Shown: one piece after another, positions 26,243 to 35,384 of the stretch
Layout of the letters: each line of letters opens with the position of its first letter
Numbering within the stretch: the stretch's first letter is position 1
Assembly (NCBI GenBank): GCA_049606855.1
Contig: JBMYVY010000013.1
Coordinates: 1 to 64,000, forward strand
Length of the DNA stretch: 64,000 nucleotides
Direction of reading: 5' to 3'
Source: JBELHR01 sp049606855
GTDB taxonomy: Bacteria; Bacteroidota; Bacteroidia; Flavobacteriales; Flavobacteriaceae
Made by a program: the position numbers and the translations under genes
The notes under the pieces: model-generated
What the model was told of the DNA's origin: nothing
The model's input: only the letters and a program-made list of their open reading frames with translations
The model's database searches: none

Positions 26243-27553
26243 TTAATTCATCTCCTTTTGAAAAAAGTTCATCAGTTCCTCATAAATTCTTTTCCAACTT
26301 TGTTTTCCTTCATTATTCGACAAAGTATCCGAATGAAAGTTTAAAGGGAAATACCCCCCAAGAGGCTTAACCAGTTTATACAGATGAATTATTTTTTCAT
26401 AAGCCATTCGCGGACTCATCCGTCTTTTAATAAAATATCGATCACTGAAATAATAAGGATTGATCCTAAGTGGAGTTTGAATTTCAAAATCTAAATCATA
26501 AAAATAAAACGGAGTACAAGTTGATGCTCTAAAACCAATGGCCTCTTCATAACCCATAGAAAAATCTTCCTCAATGGAAGCATCGACCAAACTTTGATAT
26601 ACCTCTGGTAATTTAATGCGGCTATAATATTGTTTTGACTTTGTAATCTCCCAATGAGTAGCCTCCTCCAACTGGTTTTTCTGGCGTAAATACTCCTCAT
26701 CATTCTCCATGGTATAAAAAGAAGCTAATAAACCAAGGTCAGTATAGTCTGAATTAGATTTTACCAACTCTTTATAGGTAAGCTTGGTGAAAGATATATT
26801 TTTATCAAAACTGCTGTATGGTGCAATTAGATAAAAAAAGGTAGTTGGAACCTTAAACCTTCTTTGATAAGCTATGAAGTTATCAAAAGTATCGTAAGGG
26901 TCCTTTTTCACATACATCAAAACCACAGTTCTGTAATAAAGCTCAGCAAATTTAAATTGAAACAAATCTCTTAAATAGCCCGCTAAGGTTCTAACCGCAC
27001 CTTTCTTTAAATACTTAAATGCTAAGTCTACATTTACAGTCGATTGAACAATAGTGCTCCCTTCCTTGAATTTATAGTCAGGAAATTTTTCATGAAAAAT
27101 CGCCTTAAACCGACTGACCCATAAATCGATTAAAGGTCGTTCAAGAAATTTATTTTGATAAGCTAAACTCTCCTGAAATGGATAGCGATTAAACTGATCT
27201 CTCAACTGAGGTAAATACTCCTCATAGCGAGTAATTAAATAAAATGAGGCAGCAAATATATCAAAGGGTAAAGCTGATTTCTTTCCTGTAGGAAAAAAAA
27301 TCGGTAAATCATCCCAATTACTCACTTGAATATCGATATCATTTATCCCTTGTTCAAACAGTAAATTATTTGATCGTATAAAAAATTCCGACGAAAACTG
27401 CGTTTTTGAATAATTTAATTTTGGGCCATTATGAGCAATGAATTCCTCTAGAACATTTGTTATTTGCAGTTCAGCTCCCAACATATGCTCAAAAATTTGC
27501 TTTAAAATAAATTTTAGTCTTGGACTTATTTGTGAAGAATAAACTACTACCAT
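26243..27553 (-). CDS. Polysaccharide-deacetylase-like protein, probably inactive
   Basis: The 436 residues match the flavobacterial family with an N-terminal VVYSSQISPRLKFIL domain and a C-terminal NodB-like barrel (GFRASTCTPFYFYDLDF, about 340-356). In relatives I remember, the barrel carries a DID-type motif, GLHPSY and SRQHF as catalytic and metal-binding residues. Here those places read VNVDLA (173-178), GLLASF (274-279) and SKQYYSR (306-312), so both His and one Asp are replaced. The family comparison is from memory. No signal peptide. It follows radC by one base in the same operon. Confidence 0.7.
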   Translation of the reverse strand: MVVVYSSQISPRLKFILKQIFEHMLGAELQITNVLEEFIAHNGPKLNYSKTQFSSEFFIRSNNLLFEQGINDIDIQVSNWDDLPIFFPTGKKSALPFDIFAASFYLITRYEEYLPQLRDQFNRYPFQESLAYQNKFLERPLIDLWVSRFKAIFHEKFPDYKFKEGSTIVQSTVNVDLAFKYLKKGAVRTLAGYLRDLFQFKFAELYYRTVVLMYVKKDPYDTFDNFIAYQRRFKVPTTFFYLIAPYSSFDKNISFTKLTYKELVKSNSDYTDLGLLASFYTMENDEEYLRQKNQLEEATHWEITKSKQYYSRIKLPEVYQSLVDASIEEDFSMGYEEAIGFRASTCTPFYFYDLDFEIQTPLRINPYYFSDRYFIKRRMSPRMAYEKIIHLYKLVKPLGGYFPLNFHSDTLSNNEGKQSWKRIYEELMNFFQKEMN

Positions 27554-27554
27554 A

Positions 27555-28223
27555 TCAATTGATCAAGCCATCATCGGCGAAACTAAAATAATCTTTTTCG
27601 GTGATAATTAAGTGATCCAAAACCTGAATATCCATATATCGAGCTGCTTCAGATAATTTTCGCGTCAATTGTTTATCCGCTTGAGACGCCAGTAAGCTTC
27701 CTGACGGATGGTTATGACATAAAACGAGACTAGTCGTATTTGTTAGCAATGCCCTTTTCAAAATTAAACGAATATCAACTAAAGTACCGGTAATTCCTCC
27801 TTTTGAAAAAACAGCTTTTTCCTTTACGCGATTAGAATTATTTAAAAATAGTACCCAGAACTCTTCATGCTCCAAATGCTGAAGATGAGTTTTCATGATT
27901 TTATAAACATCCTTTGAGGATTGTATTTTTACCAAAACCTGATGTTCAATAAGCTCCAGGCGCCGAGATATCTCAAAACTCGCAAGCAAACTACAGCTTT
28001 TTGCACGACCTAAACCTGTGATCGCCATCAAATCAAATACTGATAATTTAGCGAGATTCTTCAAATTATTTTGATGTTTATCCAAAAGCCTTTGAGCTAA
28101 TCGCTCTGCGGACTCCCCCTTATCGCCTGTTCTTATAATCAAGGCGATCAATTCAGCATGAGTCATCGCCTCTGCCCCGTGTCCAATCAGTCGCTCTCTT
28201 GCCTGCATTCCAATATTTTCCAT
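27555..28223 (-). CDS. radC: RadC-family JAB/MPN-domain protein
   Basis: A cytoplasmic protein of 222 residues with an N-terminal helix-hairpin-helix-like region (AITGLGRAKSCSLLAS, 67-82) and a C-terminal JAMM metalloprotease-like domain whose zinc motif is CHNHPSGSLLASQAD (169-183, His170, His172, Asp183). Despite the historical name, a DNA-repair role is not established. The start MENIGMQARERLIGHGAEA is slightly shorter than in many homologues. It is the first gene of a four-gene minus-strand operon and is divergent from trkA. Confidence 0.9.
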   Translation of the reverse strand: MENIGMQARERLIGHGAEAMTHAELIALIIRTGDKGESAERLAQRLLDKHQNNLKNLAKLSVFDLMAITGLGRAKSCSLLASFEISRRLELIEHQVLVKIQSSKDVYKIMKTHLQHLEHEEFWVLFLNNSNRVKEKAVFSKGGITGTLVDIRLILKRALLTNTTSLVLCHNHPSGSLLASQADKQLTRKLSEAARYMDIQVLDHLIITEKDYFSFADDGLIN

Positions 28224-28246
28224 TTTTTTATCCTAAATAAGACTCC

Positions 28247-28254
28247 TATATTTG
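28247..28254 (+). promoter_or_regulatory. -7 element of trkA-trkH
   Basis: TATATTTG matches TAnnTTTG perfectly. The expected transcript start (about 28260) lies downstream of a potential TTG start at 28252, which is why the ATG at 28270 is chosen for trkA. There is no TTTG at the -33 position, only a T-run. Confidence 0.5.
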
Positions 28255-28269
28255 TATAAATTATTTCTG

Positions 28270-29616
28270 ATGAAAATCATTATTGCCGGTGCAGGAGATG
28301 TGGGGTTTCACCTCGCTAAACTTCTTTCATTTCAATCCCAAGATATTTATATTATCGATCAAGATGCAGACCGATTGGAATATATTAATGCACACTTAGA
28401 TGTAATTACAAAGGCCGGCGATGCTACGTCCATCATTTTACTTAAAGAAATTGAAATTGAAAAGGCAGACATGATTCTCGCTGTAACAGAATCTCAAAAC
28501 ACAAATCTAACCATAGCTGCAATCTCTAAACAACTCGGCGTACCTAAAACAATTGCTCGTATCAGCAATTCAGAATACTTAAAATCAAAAGAAATTGATT
28601 TTTCGGATTTAGGCGTTGATTTTATGATCTCACCTGAACTACTAGCCTCTCAAGAAATTCAATCTTTAATAAAGAACTCCGCTTTTAACGATACTATTGC
28701 CTTTGAAAATGGAACTTTAAACGTTTTAGGCTGTACCTTGCACCCGAGTTCTCCCCTAGTTGGACTTAATGTTGAGGAGGCCAAAAATAAATACCGAGAT
28801 ATTGATTTCATTTTAATGGCTATCAAAAGAGATCATGATGTGGAAACTATTATCCCAAGAGGGGATACTATGTTTGAAGCCAATGATCAGGTTTATTTCT
28901 CTGCTCCAAGAGCTTCTGTTCATGCTATTGAAGGATTAATCGGGAGGAGTCAGATTGGGATAAAAGACATTATGATTTTGGGAGGTAGTCGCATTGGTCA
29001 AAAGGCTGCTACTGCACTTTGTCAAGAAAAAAGAAGTGTCAAACTCATTGAAAATAAACGACAAAAAGCATTTGGGCTGGCGGAGAACTTGTGCGATGCC
29101 TTAGTGATTCATGGAGACGGTCGAAATGTGGACTTACTGGAGGAAGAAGACATCTCAGGAATGGATGCTTTCGTGGCTGTAACTGGAAATTCAGAAACAA
29201 ACATCATGTCTTGTCTAGTAGCCAAATCTAAAGGCGTCAAAAAAACCATTGCCCTTGTGGAAAACATGGATTATATAGACATTTCTCAGACCATAGGAAT
29301 TGATACCTTGATCAATAAAAAACTGTTGGCAGCGAGCGCTATATTTAAGCATATTAGAAAGGGGAAAGTCCTTGCCCTAGCGAATCTGCACAATATTGAG
29401 GCTGAAGTATTAGAGTTTTATGTTGGAGAAGGGTCACCTGTGACCAAAGACCAAATAAAAAACCTTAAGCTTACCGAAAAAGCTATTTTTGGAGGTGTAA
29501 TCCGTAGAGGAAAAGCCCTAATGACTTATGGAGGTTTCCAAATAAAAGCAGGAGATAAAGTAGTCATGTTTTGTCTGCCGGAGGCTATAGATGAAGTTGA
29601 AATACTATTCAACTAA
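28270..29616 (+). CDS. trkA: Trk K+ uptake system regulatory subunit TrkA
   Basis: A peripheral, cytoplasmic, NAD(H)-binding gating subunit of the Trk potassium transporter. From the ATG at 28270 it has 448 residues arranged as two RCK units: a Rossmann fold IIAGAGDVGFHLAKLL near the start with its TrkA-C domain (about 140-220), then a second Rossmann fold IMILGGSRIGQKAA and second TrkA-C domain to the end. The first Rossmann acidic residue is in IYIIDQDADRLE. The stop codon overlaps the trkH ATG by one base (TAATG), so the two subunits are coupled. Confidence 0.95.
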   Translation: MKIIIAGAGDVGFHLAKLLSFQSQDIYIIDQDADRLEYINAHLDVITKAGDATSIILLKEIEIEKADMILAVTESQNTNLTIAAISKQLGVPKTIARISNSEYLKSKEIDFSDLGVDFMISPELLASQEIQSLIKNSAFNDTIAFENGTLNVLGCTLHPSSPLVGLNVEEAKNKYRDIDFILMAIKRDHDVETIIPRGDTMFEANDQVYFSAPRASVHAIEGLIGRSQIGIKDIMILGGSRIGQKAATALCQEKRSVKLIENKRQKAFGLAENLCDALVIHGDGRNVDLLEEEDISGMDAFVAVTGNSETNIMSCLVAKSKGVKKTIALVENMDYIDISQTIGIDTLINKKLLAASAIFKHIRKGKVLALANLHNIEAEVLEFYVGEGSPVTKDQIKNLKLTEKAIFGGVIRRGKALMTYGGFQIKAGDKVVMFCLPEAIDEVEILFN

Positions 29617-31118
29617 TGAAGTATCGCTTTAATATTAAACTAATTACGCGTTTTCTCGGAATGAGCGCCATGCTCAACGGGATTTTTATGCTTATCGCAA
29701 TTCCATTCAGTCTTTATTATCAAGATGGCAGTGCAGGTGGAATTGGATTAGCTGGTATAGTAACTTTAGTCTTGGGGTTCTGTTTATCTTATTTTAATAG
29801 AAATGCAGTCAAAACCTTACAAACTCGGGATGGTTATCTTATTGTAACGCTCGGTTGGCTCGTTCTTAGTTTAACTGGGGCTTTGCCCTATATCTTTACC
29901 GGAAGCATTCCCAATTTTACAGATGCCTTTTTTGAAACTATTTCAGGGTATTCAACAACTGGAGCATCCATATTAAATGATATTGAAGCCATGCCGAAAG
30001 GGATCTTGTTTTGGCGATCAGCAACTCATTGGATTGGAGGAATGGGAATAATTGTATTGACGGTGGCTATTTTACCACTCTTAGGAATTGGAGGAATGCA
30101 ACTTTTTATGGCTGAATCTCCAGGCCCATCAACAGATAAACTTCACCCGAGAATTACAGAAACTGCAAAGCGCTTATGGCTAATTTACGCCGGCCTTACT
30201 TTAGCCGAATTTTTCTTGTTAAGGATTGCGGGAATGACGTGGTTTGACGCTATTAATCATGCCATGGCCACCATGAGTACGGGAGGGTTTTCGACAAAAA
30301 ATGCTTCAATAGCCTATTATAATGACATTCCTTTGATACAGTACATCATTTCAATATTCATGTTTATTGCAGGGATGAATTTTGTACTTACTTATTTTGG
30401 CTTCAAAGGGAATTTTAAAAAAATCATTTCAAACGAAGAGTTTAGATGGTATGCAAGAATCGTACTGAGTTTTACCGCGATACTGACCATTTGTATCGTT
30501 TGGTTTCAAGACCCAAATCTTCATTCTACTATCGATCATCCCGAGGTTTGGGGAAGAATTGAAAGCGGTTTTCGCCATGGACTATTCCAAGTATTGACTA
30601 TTATCACAACCACAGGGTTTGTATCTGCTGATTTCACTATGTGGAACTCCGTGGCACTCGCACTAATATTTACTTTGTTTTTTGTTGGTGGTTCTGCAGG
30701 ATCCACTTCAGGTGGTGTAAAGGTTGTTCGTCAAGTAATCATGATAAAACACAGTTTTCTCGAACTAAAAAAACAGCTACACCCAAATGCAATAATACCC
30801 GTCAGATATAATGGAAAAGGCGTACACAGCAATATTGTCTATAATATTCTAAGTTTTTTCGTCCTCTACATAATAATTGTTTTAGTGAGTATTTTTGTCT
30901 TTACCGTATTTGGTTTAGACTTTATATCGGCATTGGGAGTAACCATCTCCTCATTAGGGAATGTTGGGCCTGGAATTGGTACAGTTAGCCCTGTAGAAAA
31001 TTTTGCTCATCTAAGTATGGCTGCAAAATGGTTTTCTTCTTTTCTTATGCTAATTGGTAGATTGGAACTATTTACGGTTTTGATTTTGCTGACACCTTAC
31101 TTTTGGAAAAAAAATTAG
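29616..31118 (+). CDS. trkH: Trk K+ transporter membrane subunit TrkH
   Basis: The 500-residue inner-membrane pore subunit, with about ten or more hydrophobic segments. Four pore-loop filters are visible: SGYSTTGASI, MSTGGFSTKN, TTTGFVSAD and SLGNVGPGIG, each with the key Gly of the K+ selectivity filter. The intramembrane GGSAGSTSGGVKVVR segment of TrkH is also present. It is translationally coupled to trkA. The -33 box of the next gene lies inside its last codons. Confidence 0.95.
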   Translation: MKYRFNIKLITRFLGMSAMLNGIFMLIAIPFSLYYQDGSAGGIGLAGIVTLVLGFCLSYFNRNAVKTLQTRDGYLIVTLGWLVLSLTGALPYIFTGSIPNFTDAFFETISGYSTTGASILNDIEAMPKGILFWRSATHWIGGMGIIVLTVAILPLLGIGGMQLFMAESPGPSTDKLHPRITETAKRLWLIYAGLTLAEFFLLRIAGMTWFDAINHAMATMSTGGFSTKNASIAYYNDIPLIQYIISIFMFIAGMNFVLTYFGFKGNFKKIISNEEFRWYARIVLSFTAILTICIVWFQDPNLHSTIDHPEVWGRIESGFRHGLFQVLTIITTTGFVSADFTMWNSVALALIFTLFFVGGSAGSTSGGVKVVRQVIMIKHSFLELKKQLHPNAIIPVRYNGKGVHSNIVYNILSFFVLYIIIVLVSIFVFTVFGLDFISALGVTISSLGNVGPGIGTVSPVENFAHLSMAAKWFSSFLMLIGRLELFTVLILLTPYFWKKN

Positions 31119-31132
31119 ATTACCTATCTTTA
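31102..31132 (+). promoter_or_regulatory. Promoter of the small barrel-protein gene
   Basis: TTTG (31102-31105), exactly 19 bases, then TATCTTTA (31125-31132), one base from consensus. It begins within the end of trkH. Transcription would start near 31138, about 30 bases before the ATG at 31168. Confidence 0.65.
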
Positions 31133-31190
31133 TAGTACTTCTTTCCCGTTAATTTAATTTACAGTTTATGACTCGTTTAATAAAAATGGG

Positions 31191-31703
31191 ATGTCTTTGG
31201 TAAATCTTTTTACATCTAGTATTTTTTTTGCTCAAGAGCACAAAATAGAAAAACAAGATTTTAAAAGATTTAAAGTAGGACTCCTGTTGAGTCATACTTA
31301 TATACCTCAAGCCACTTCCGAAGGGAAATTCGTTACAACGGTTCCCTCTTTTGGATTTGATATCGATTATTGGTTAAACGAAAAAATTGGAATAGGAATG
31401 CACAATGATTTGGAGTTGGAATTTTATGAAATTGAAAATGGATCTACGTCAAGTTTTGAACGTGAATATCCTTTTGTAATGACCTTTGATCTCATTTATA
31501 AATTCTATGATGAATTCGTTTTTGTATTTGGATATGGTGTTGAATTAGAGCCAAAAGAAAACCTTCAACTTATCCGGCTCGGTTTAGAATACGAAATCGA
31601 ACTTGGCAAAGAATGGGTATTTAGCCCTGTTACAACATTCGATTTTCGCTTTAACAATTACGGAACCTGGAGTATTGGGCTAGGAGTTGGAAAAAAATTC
31701 TAA
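31191..31703 (+). CDS. Small outer-membrane beta-barrel protein, N-terminus probably frameshifted
   Basis: The 170-residue frame reads as an eight-strand type barrel with alternating hydrophobic strands, ending in the barrel signature GVGKKF. Its own N-terminus MSLVNLFTSSIFFAQ lacks the basic residues expected of a signal peptide. An ATG at 31168, well placed behind the predicted promoter, encodes MTRLIKMGCLW and then a stop. Adding one T to the TTT run at 31196-31198 fuses both into MTRLIKMGCLLVNLFTSSIF, a good signal peptide. So the gene is likely 31168-31703 with a one-base loss or a sequencing error. Function unknown; its stop overlaps mpl by 4 bases. Confidence 0.65.
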   Translation: MSLVNLFTSSIFFAQEHKIEKQDFKRFKVGLLLSHTYIPQATSEGKFVTTVPSFGFDIDYWLNEKIGIGMHNDLELEFYEIENGSTSSFEREYPFVMTFDLIYKFYDEFVFVFGYGVELEPKENLQLIRLGLEYEIELGKEWVFSPVTTFDFRFNNYGTWSIGLGVGKKF

Positions 31704-33052
31704 ATTAATTGCTTCAACTCACTTAGATCCAATCCACCATAATTCCCTGAACTCATCATAAGCAGTACTTCATTATTGAGTTTGTGACTAAAAAGTTTTG
31801 CTTTAAATTGCTTAGCATCATCAAAAACTTGAATATCCTCACGGCCGAATGCCGCCTTTATTTCGCGAGCTCCTATTGGTGATAAACGCTTAATTTTTAA
31901 AGCTTCGGGAGTATAAAAAACATAAACCTGATCTGCTGCATCTAAGGCCCCTTTATATTGACTAATGAAGTCGGCATTCAAGCTTGAATAGGTGTGCAAT
32001 TCTAGACATGCGATTACTTTTTTATTAGCAAACTGCTCCTTAACCGCCCGCGTAGTTGCTTCAACTTTGGATGGAGCATGAGCGAAATCTTTAAAGATGA
32101 CTGAATTATCCGATTCAAATAACTTTTCAAGTCGTTTCGCAGCTCCCTTAAAACTAGAAATTGCCTCAAAAAAGTCTTCCTCAGAAACTCCCATATGATA
32201 GCATATTTCTCTTGCTCCTGAAAGGTTTTGTAGATTATGAGCCCCGAAAATCTCAAGAGGAACCTCTCCTTCAGGAGTATCAATTAACACGCCTTGCTCG
32301 GTTACTTCATATTCCGGAGTTTGGTAGGGATAACGCTTTATTACTGCGGGAGATTCTTCCACTAATTTCAATAGTTCTGGATCTTCTTGATTATACACCA
32401 GAATTCCTCCGCTGGTCATAGTTTTGAGGAAAATCTCAAACTGAGTCAAATAACTCTCAAAAGTTGGGAAAACATTTATATGATCCCACGCTATCCCGCT
32501 TATCAAAGCAATATTTGCATTGTATTTATGGAATTTCGGAGTTAAATCAACTGGAGATGATAGATATTCATCACCTTCTAAAACAATAAATTCAGCATCA
32601 TCAGTTAGTTTAACCATAGTGTCAAAACCTTCGAGCTGGGCTCCAACCATAAAATCAACTTCGCGATCCCAATAATGCATTACATGAAGTATCATGGAAG
32701 TTATCGTGGTTTTTCCGTGAGACCCTCCAATGACCACTCGAGTTTGATTTTTAGATTGTTCAAATATGAACTCTGGGTAAGAATAGATTTTTAATCCCAT
32801 TTCCTCAGCTCTTATCAATTCAGGATTATCTGCCTTTGCATGCATTCCCAAAATAACAGCATCTAAATCAGAGGTAATTTTATCTGCATACCAACCCATT
32901 TGATTAGGCAATAAACCTTTGCTTTCCAATCTTGACTTGGAGGGTTCAAAAATGGCATCATCACTCCCACTTACCTCAATTCCTTTTTCATTGAGCGCCA
33001 GTGCTAAATTATGCATGGCACTTCCTCCAATGGCAATAAAATGTACTTTCAT
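31700..33052 (-). CDS. mpl: UDP-N-acetylmuramate:tripeptide ligase (murein recycling)
   Basis: A cytoplasmic Mur-ligase that joins recycled L-Ala-D-Glu-meso-Dap to UDP-MurNAc. The 450 residues begin with the Rossmann-like VHFIAIGGSAMHNLALAL, have the ATP loop GGSHGKTTIT (109-118), the HINVFPTFESYLTQF central region, and the C-terminal domain with the HAPSKVEATTRAV segment (DFAHAPSK) seen in Mpl rather than MurC. It is the last gene of a four-gene operon with two M28 peptidases, 3 bases behind the nearest. Confidence 0.88.
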   Translation of the reverse strand: MKVHFIAIGGSAMHNLALALNEKGIEVSGSDDAIFEPSKSRLESKGLLPNQMGWYADKITSDLDAVILGMHAKADNPELIRAEEMGLKIYSYPEFIFEQSKNQTRVVIGGSHGKTTITSMILHVMHYWDREVDFMVGAQLEGFDTMVKLTDDAEFIVLEGDEYLSSPVDLTPKFHKYNANIALISGIAWDHINVFPTFESYLTQFEIFLKTMTSGGILVYNQEDPELLKLVEESPAVIKRYPYQTPEYEVTEQGVLIDTPEGEVPLEIFGAHNLQNLSGAREICYHMGVSEEDFFEAISSFKGAAKRLEKLFESDNSVIFKDFAHAPSKVEATTRAVKEQFANKKVIACLELHTYSSLNADFISQYKGALDAADQVYVFYTPEALKIKRLSPIGAREIKAAFGREDIQVFDDAKQFKAKLFSHKLNNEVLLMMSSGNYGGLDLSELKQLI

Positions 33053-33055
33053 TAA

Positions 33056-34405
33056 TTAACGAATCACTTGATTAGGGAATACTACAACACTCTCATCACC
33101 CTGAGCGTTCACTGCAGCTACTCCAAATAAATAATTATCGATTACCCACCCTTCTAAAACATGAGTAGTATCATCTACAAATATACGGTGCTCCCAATTA
33201 TCAGCAGTAGTCGATCGCCAATAAACGTAATACCCAAGTGTGTTTTTTGAGGAAGATTTATCCCATTTGAGAGTGGTACTTGGCGCAACTGCACCACCCA
33301 CACCAACAGTTTTAGGAGCAACAGGAGCCCAAGCTAAACGAGCCATTGCCAAAACATTCACACGGGTCATTTTCGCAGTATAATCAAAGTTCACACCTGA
33401 AAGCACATCTCCATAAGCAATCCCGTTTTCTTTACGAATATCTTGATGTTGTCGGTTGTAATTTTCATGAGCCTCCATGATTCGAATTCCTGCAAACCCA
33501 GCATCATTAAATGGTCTGTGATGTCCTCCACGACCAAAACGATCGAGACGATAAATCAACATGGGTTTCATCTCGGGAATATACTGTTTGGTTGTTGAAT
33601 ACACATATCGTGCTAATTGACGTGAAACTCCGTCGATTTCCCCGCCGTAAAAACGACGCATCCTCCTATTTCTTTCTGATTCCGTTACCGGAGTTGGTTC
33701 CGAAAAAATTCTAAACTCTCTATTATCAACAACTCCATCTACTCCTTCAATATTTCCTATCATATCGTTGTTGAATACACCGATCACATCCCAGCCTTCT
33801 TTTTTAATCTTTTCTGCGAAATGCTTCCCCCCATAAAGGCCTTGTTCTTCTCCAGATAGGGCTAAATAAGCAATATTATTTTCGAATTTTTGTTTTGAAA
33901 GCACTCGAGCTGCTTCTATCACGCCTGCTACTCCAGTCGCATTGTCATTAGCTCCAGGGGAATCATCCTTAAAATTTAACGGATCACTTACTCGAGAATC
34001 AATATCTCCAGCCATCATGATATAGGCATTTGACCCGGAAGATGATTTCTGCACCGCTATAATGTTTACTATATAAGTATCAGTAGGAATTCGCGTTTTC
34101 GTATCTCCTTCTACCAAAGTTCGTTGTTCATAAACTTCAAGACAACCACCGCAAGCCTCAGAAATTTTTTCGAATTCTGCTTTTATCCACCTTCTAGCAG
34201 CTCCAATTCCTCTTGTTGTTGAGATCGTATCAGACATGGTATGCCTCGTGCCAAAACCCACCAAAGTAGTAATGTCGTTTTCCAAGCGTTCTGCACTTAC
34301 CTCTGCCTTTAATTGATATAAACGATCATCTTGAACCTGAGGGGTTTGCTGGGCAAAAGTTGACAAGGCAAAAAAGGTCAAAATTAAAAAAGTAAATTTC
34401 TTCAT
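33056..34405 (-). CDS. Exported M28-family peptidase with an altered metal site
   Basis: A 449-residue secreted protein: signal peptide (1-18), M28 catalytic fold (about 95-350) and a C-terminal fibronectin-III-like domain (about 360-445). M28 enzymes bind two zinc ions through HxD, D, EE, D and H. Here the first motif is AGDIDSR (132-138), with Asp134 in place of His. Later ligands are normal: Asp154 in GANDN, GEE (185-187), Asp214 in NNDMIGN and a His in EAHENY. It may bind metals differently or be weakly active. It is 4 bases after the next M28 gene in the operon. Confidence 0.85.
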   Translation of the reverse strand: MKKFTFLILTFFALSTFAQQTPQVQDDRLYQLKAEVSAERLENDITTLVGFGTRHTMSDTISTTRGIGAARRWIKAEFEKISEACGGCLEVYEQRTLVEGDTKTRIPTDTYIVNIIAVQKSSSGSNAYIMMAGDIDSRVSDPLNFKDDSPGANDNATGVAGVIEAARVLSKQKFENNIAYLALSGEEQGLYGGKHFAEKIKKEGWDVIGVFNNDMIGNIEGVDGVVDNREFRIFSEPTPVTESERNRRMRRFYGGEIDGVSRQLARYVYSTTKQYIPEMKPMLIYRLDRFGRGGHHRPFNDAGFAGIRIMEAHENYNRQHQDIRKENGIAYGDVLSGVNFDYTAKMTRVNVLAMARLAWAPVAPKTVGVGGAVAPSTTLKWDKSSSKNTLGYYVYWRSTTADNWEHRIFVDDTTHVLEGWVIDNYLFGVAAVNAQGDESVVVFPNQVIR

Positions 34406-34409
34406 AACA

Positions 34410-35384
34410 TTATTTATTCTCTGTGATTACTACCCTGCTAGGAGTATCTTCTCCCATAATTATTGATTCCGTTCCTTTGGCGATAGCTTTAACTGTTGCG
34501 GTTACTATTTCCATATCCAAGGTGGAAACTTCATCCTTGACAGTGTGGTAATATGGGTCCTTATCAATTGGGTCCGTAGAAAAAGTATGTGAAGGAATCC
34601 CTAATCGAGCTAAAGAAGCATTGTCTGATCTGAAAAATAAACGGAATTTTGGATAAGGATCAGGATATAAGGTGTAGCCAGTTCCTTCTAAATTTTTTTG
34701 AATGATTTTACCGAAATCTGAACGATCAAATCCCGTCAACCAAGCTGTATTCGGACCATAAGAAGAATCCTTACCAATCATTTCTATATTGATTCCAGCT
34801 ACATATTTCTCAGGATTGACTTGTTTACCAAAATAATTAGACCCGACTAAGCCCCATTCTTCCGCTGTAAAAGCGACGAAGACCAGAGTCCTTGCATTAT
34901 CTCCTCTTTTTTTCCAATATTTGGCCAAAGCCATTACTGCTGCTGTCCCAGAAGCATCATCATCTGCTCCATTTGCAATAGAATCACCCTCAACCCAACG
35001 ACTCTCGCTTACAATTCCTAGATGGTCATAATGAGCAGAAATTACTACATATTCCTCAGGCTTTTTCTTTCCTTCCAACACGCCAATAACATTGAAGAGC
35101 TCAGTCCCTTTATGTGTGAAATTCTGTCGATAAGAGTCTGCCTTTTGAAAAGTTTTTAAACCAATCTTCTTATACTGCCCTTCTATATATTGAGCCGCTA
35201 ATTCTATTCCTGGAGTTCCCGAGCCTCTTCCTTGCATTTTGTCTGATGCTAGAGTATAAAGGTGGTTGTGAATAAGCGTAGTATCAATGATTTTGTTAAT
35301 CATTTTGTCTTTTTTGTTTTGAGCGGCAGCAATATTAACTCCCATCAAAGTAATGAATACTAGTAATCTTAGGTTAACTGACAT
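34410..35384 (-). CDS. Exported M28-family aminopeptidase
   Basis: 324 residues with a signal peptide (1-22, ending AAA-Q) and a complete M28 dinuclear zinc site: AHYDHLG (first His/Asp), GADDDASG (bridging Asp), TAEEWGL (catalytic and metal Glu), NIEMIGKDS, which has Glu in the Asp slot, and YYHTVKDE (last His). M28 enzymes of this kind remove N-terminal residues from peptides in the periplasm or outside the cell. Its start overlaps the stop of the upstream dehydrogenase by 11 bases. Confidence 0.88.
   Translation of the reverse strand: MSVNLRLLVFITLMGVNIAAAQNKKDKMINKIIDTTLIHNHLYTLASDKMQGRGSGTPGIELAAQYIEGQYKKIGLKTFQKADSYRQNFTHKGTELFNVIGVLEGKKKPEEYVVISAHYDHLGIVSESRWVEGDSIANGADDDASGTAAVMALAKYWKKRGDNARTLVFVAFTAEEWGLVGSNYFGKQVNPEKYVAGINIEMIGKDSSYGPNTAWLTGFDRSDFGKIIQKNLEGTGYTLYPDPYPKFRLFFRSDNASLARLGIPSHTFSTDPIDKDPYYHTVKDEVSTLDMEIVTATVKAIAKGTESIIMGEDTPSRVVITENK

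Noticed and set aside
28252..28269. TTG start upstream of trkA
   Set aside because: The TTG lies within the -7 element TATATTTG, upstream of the expected transcript start.
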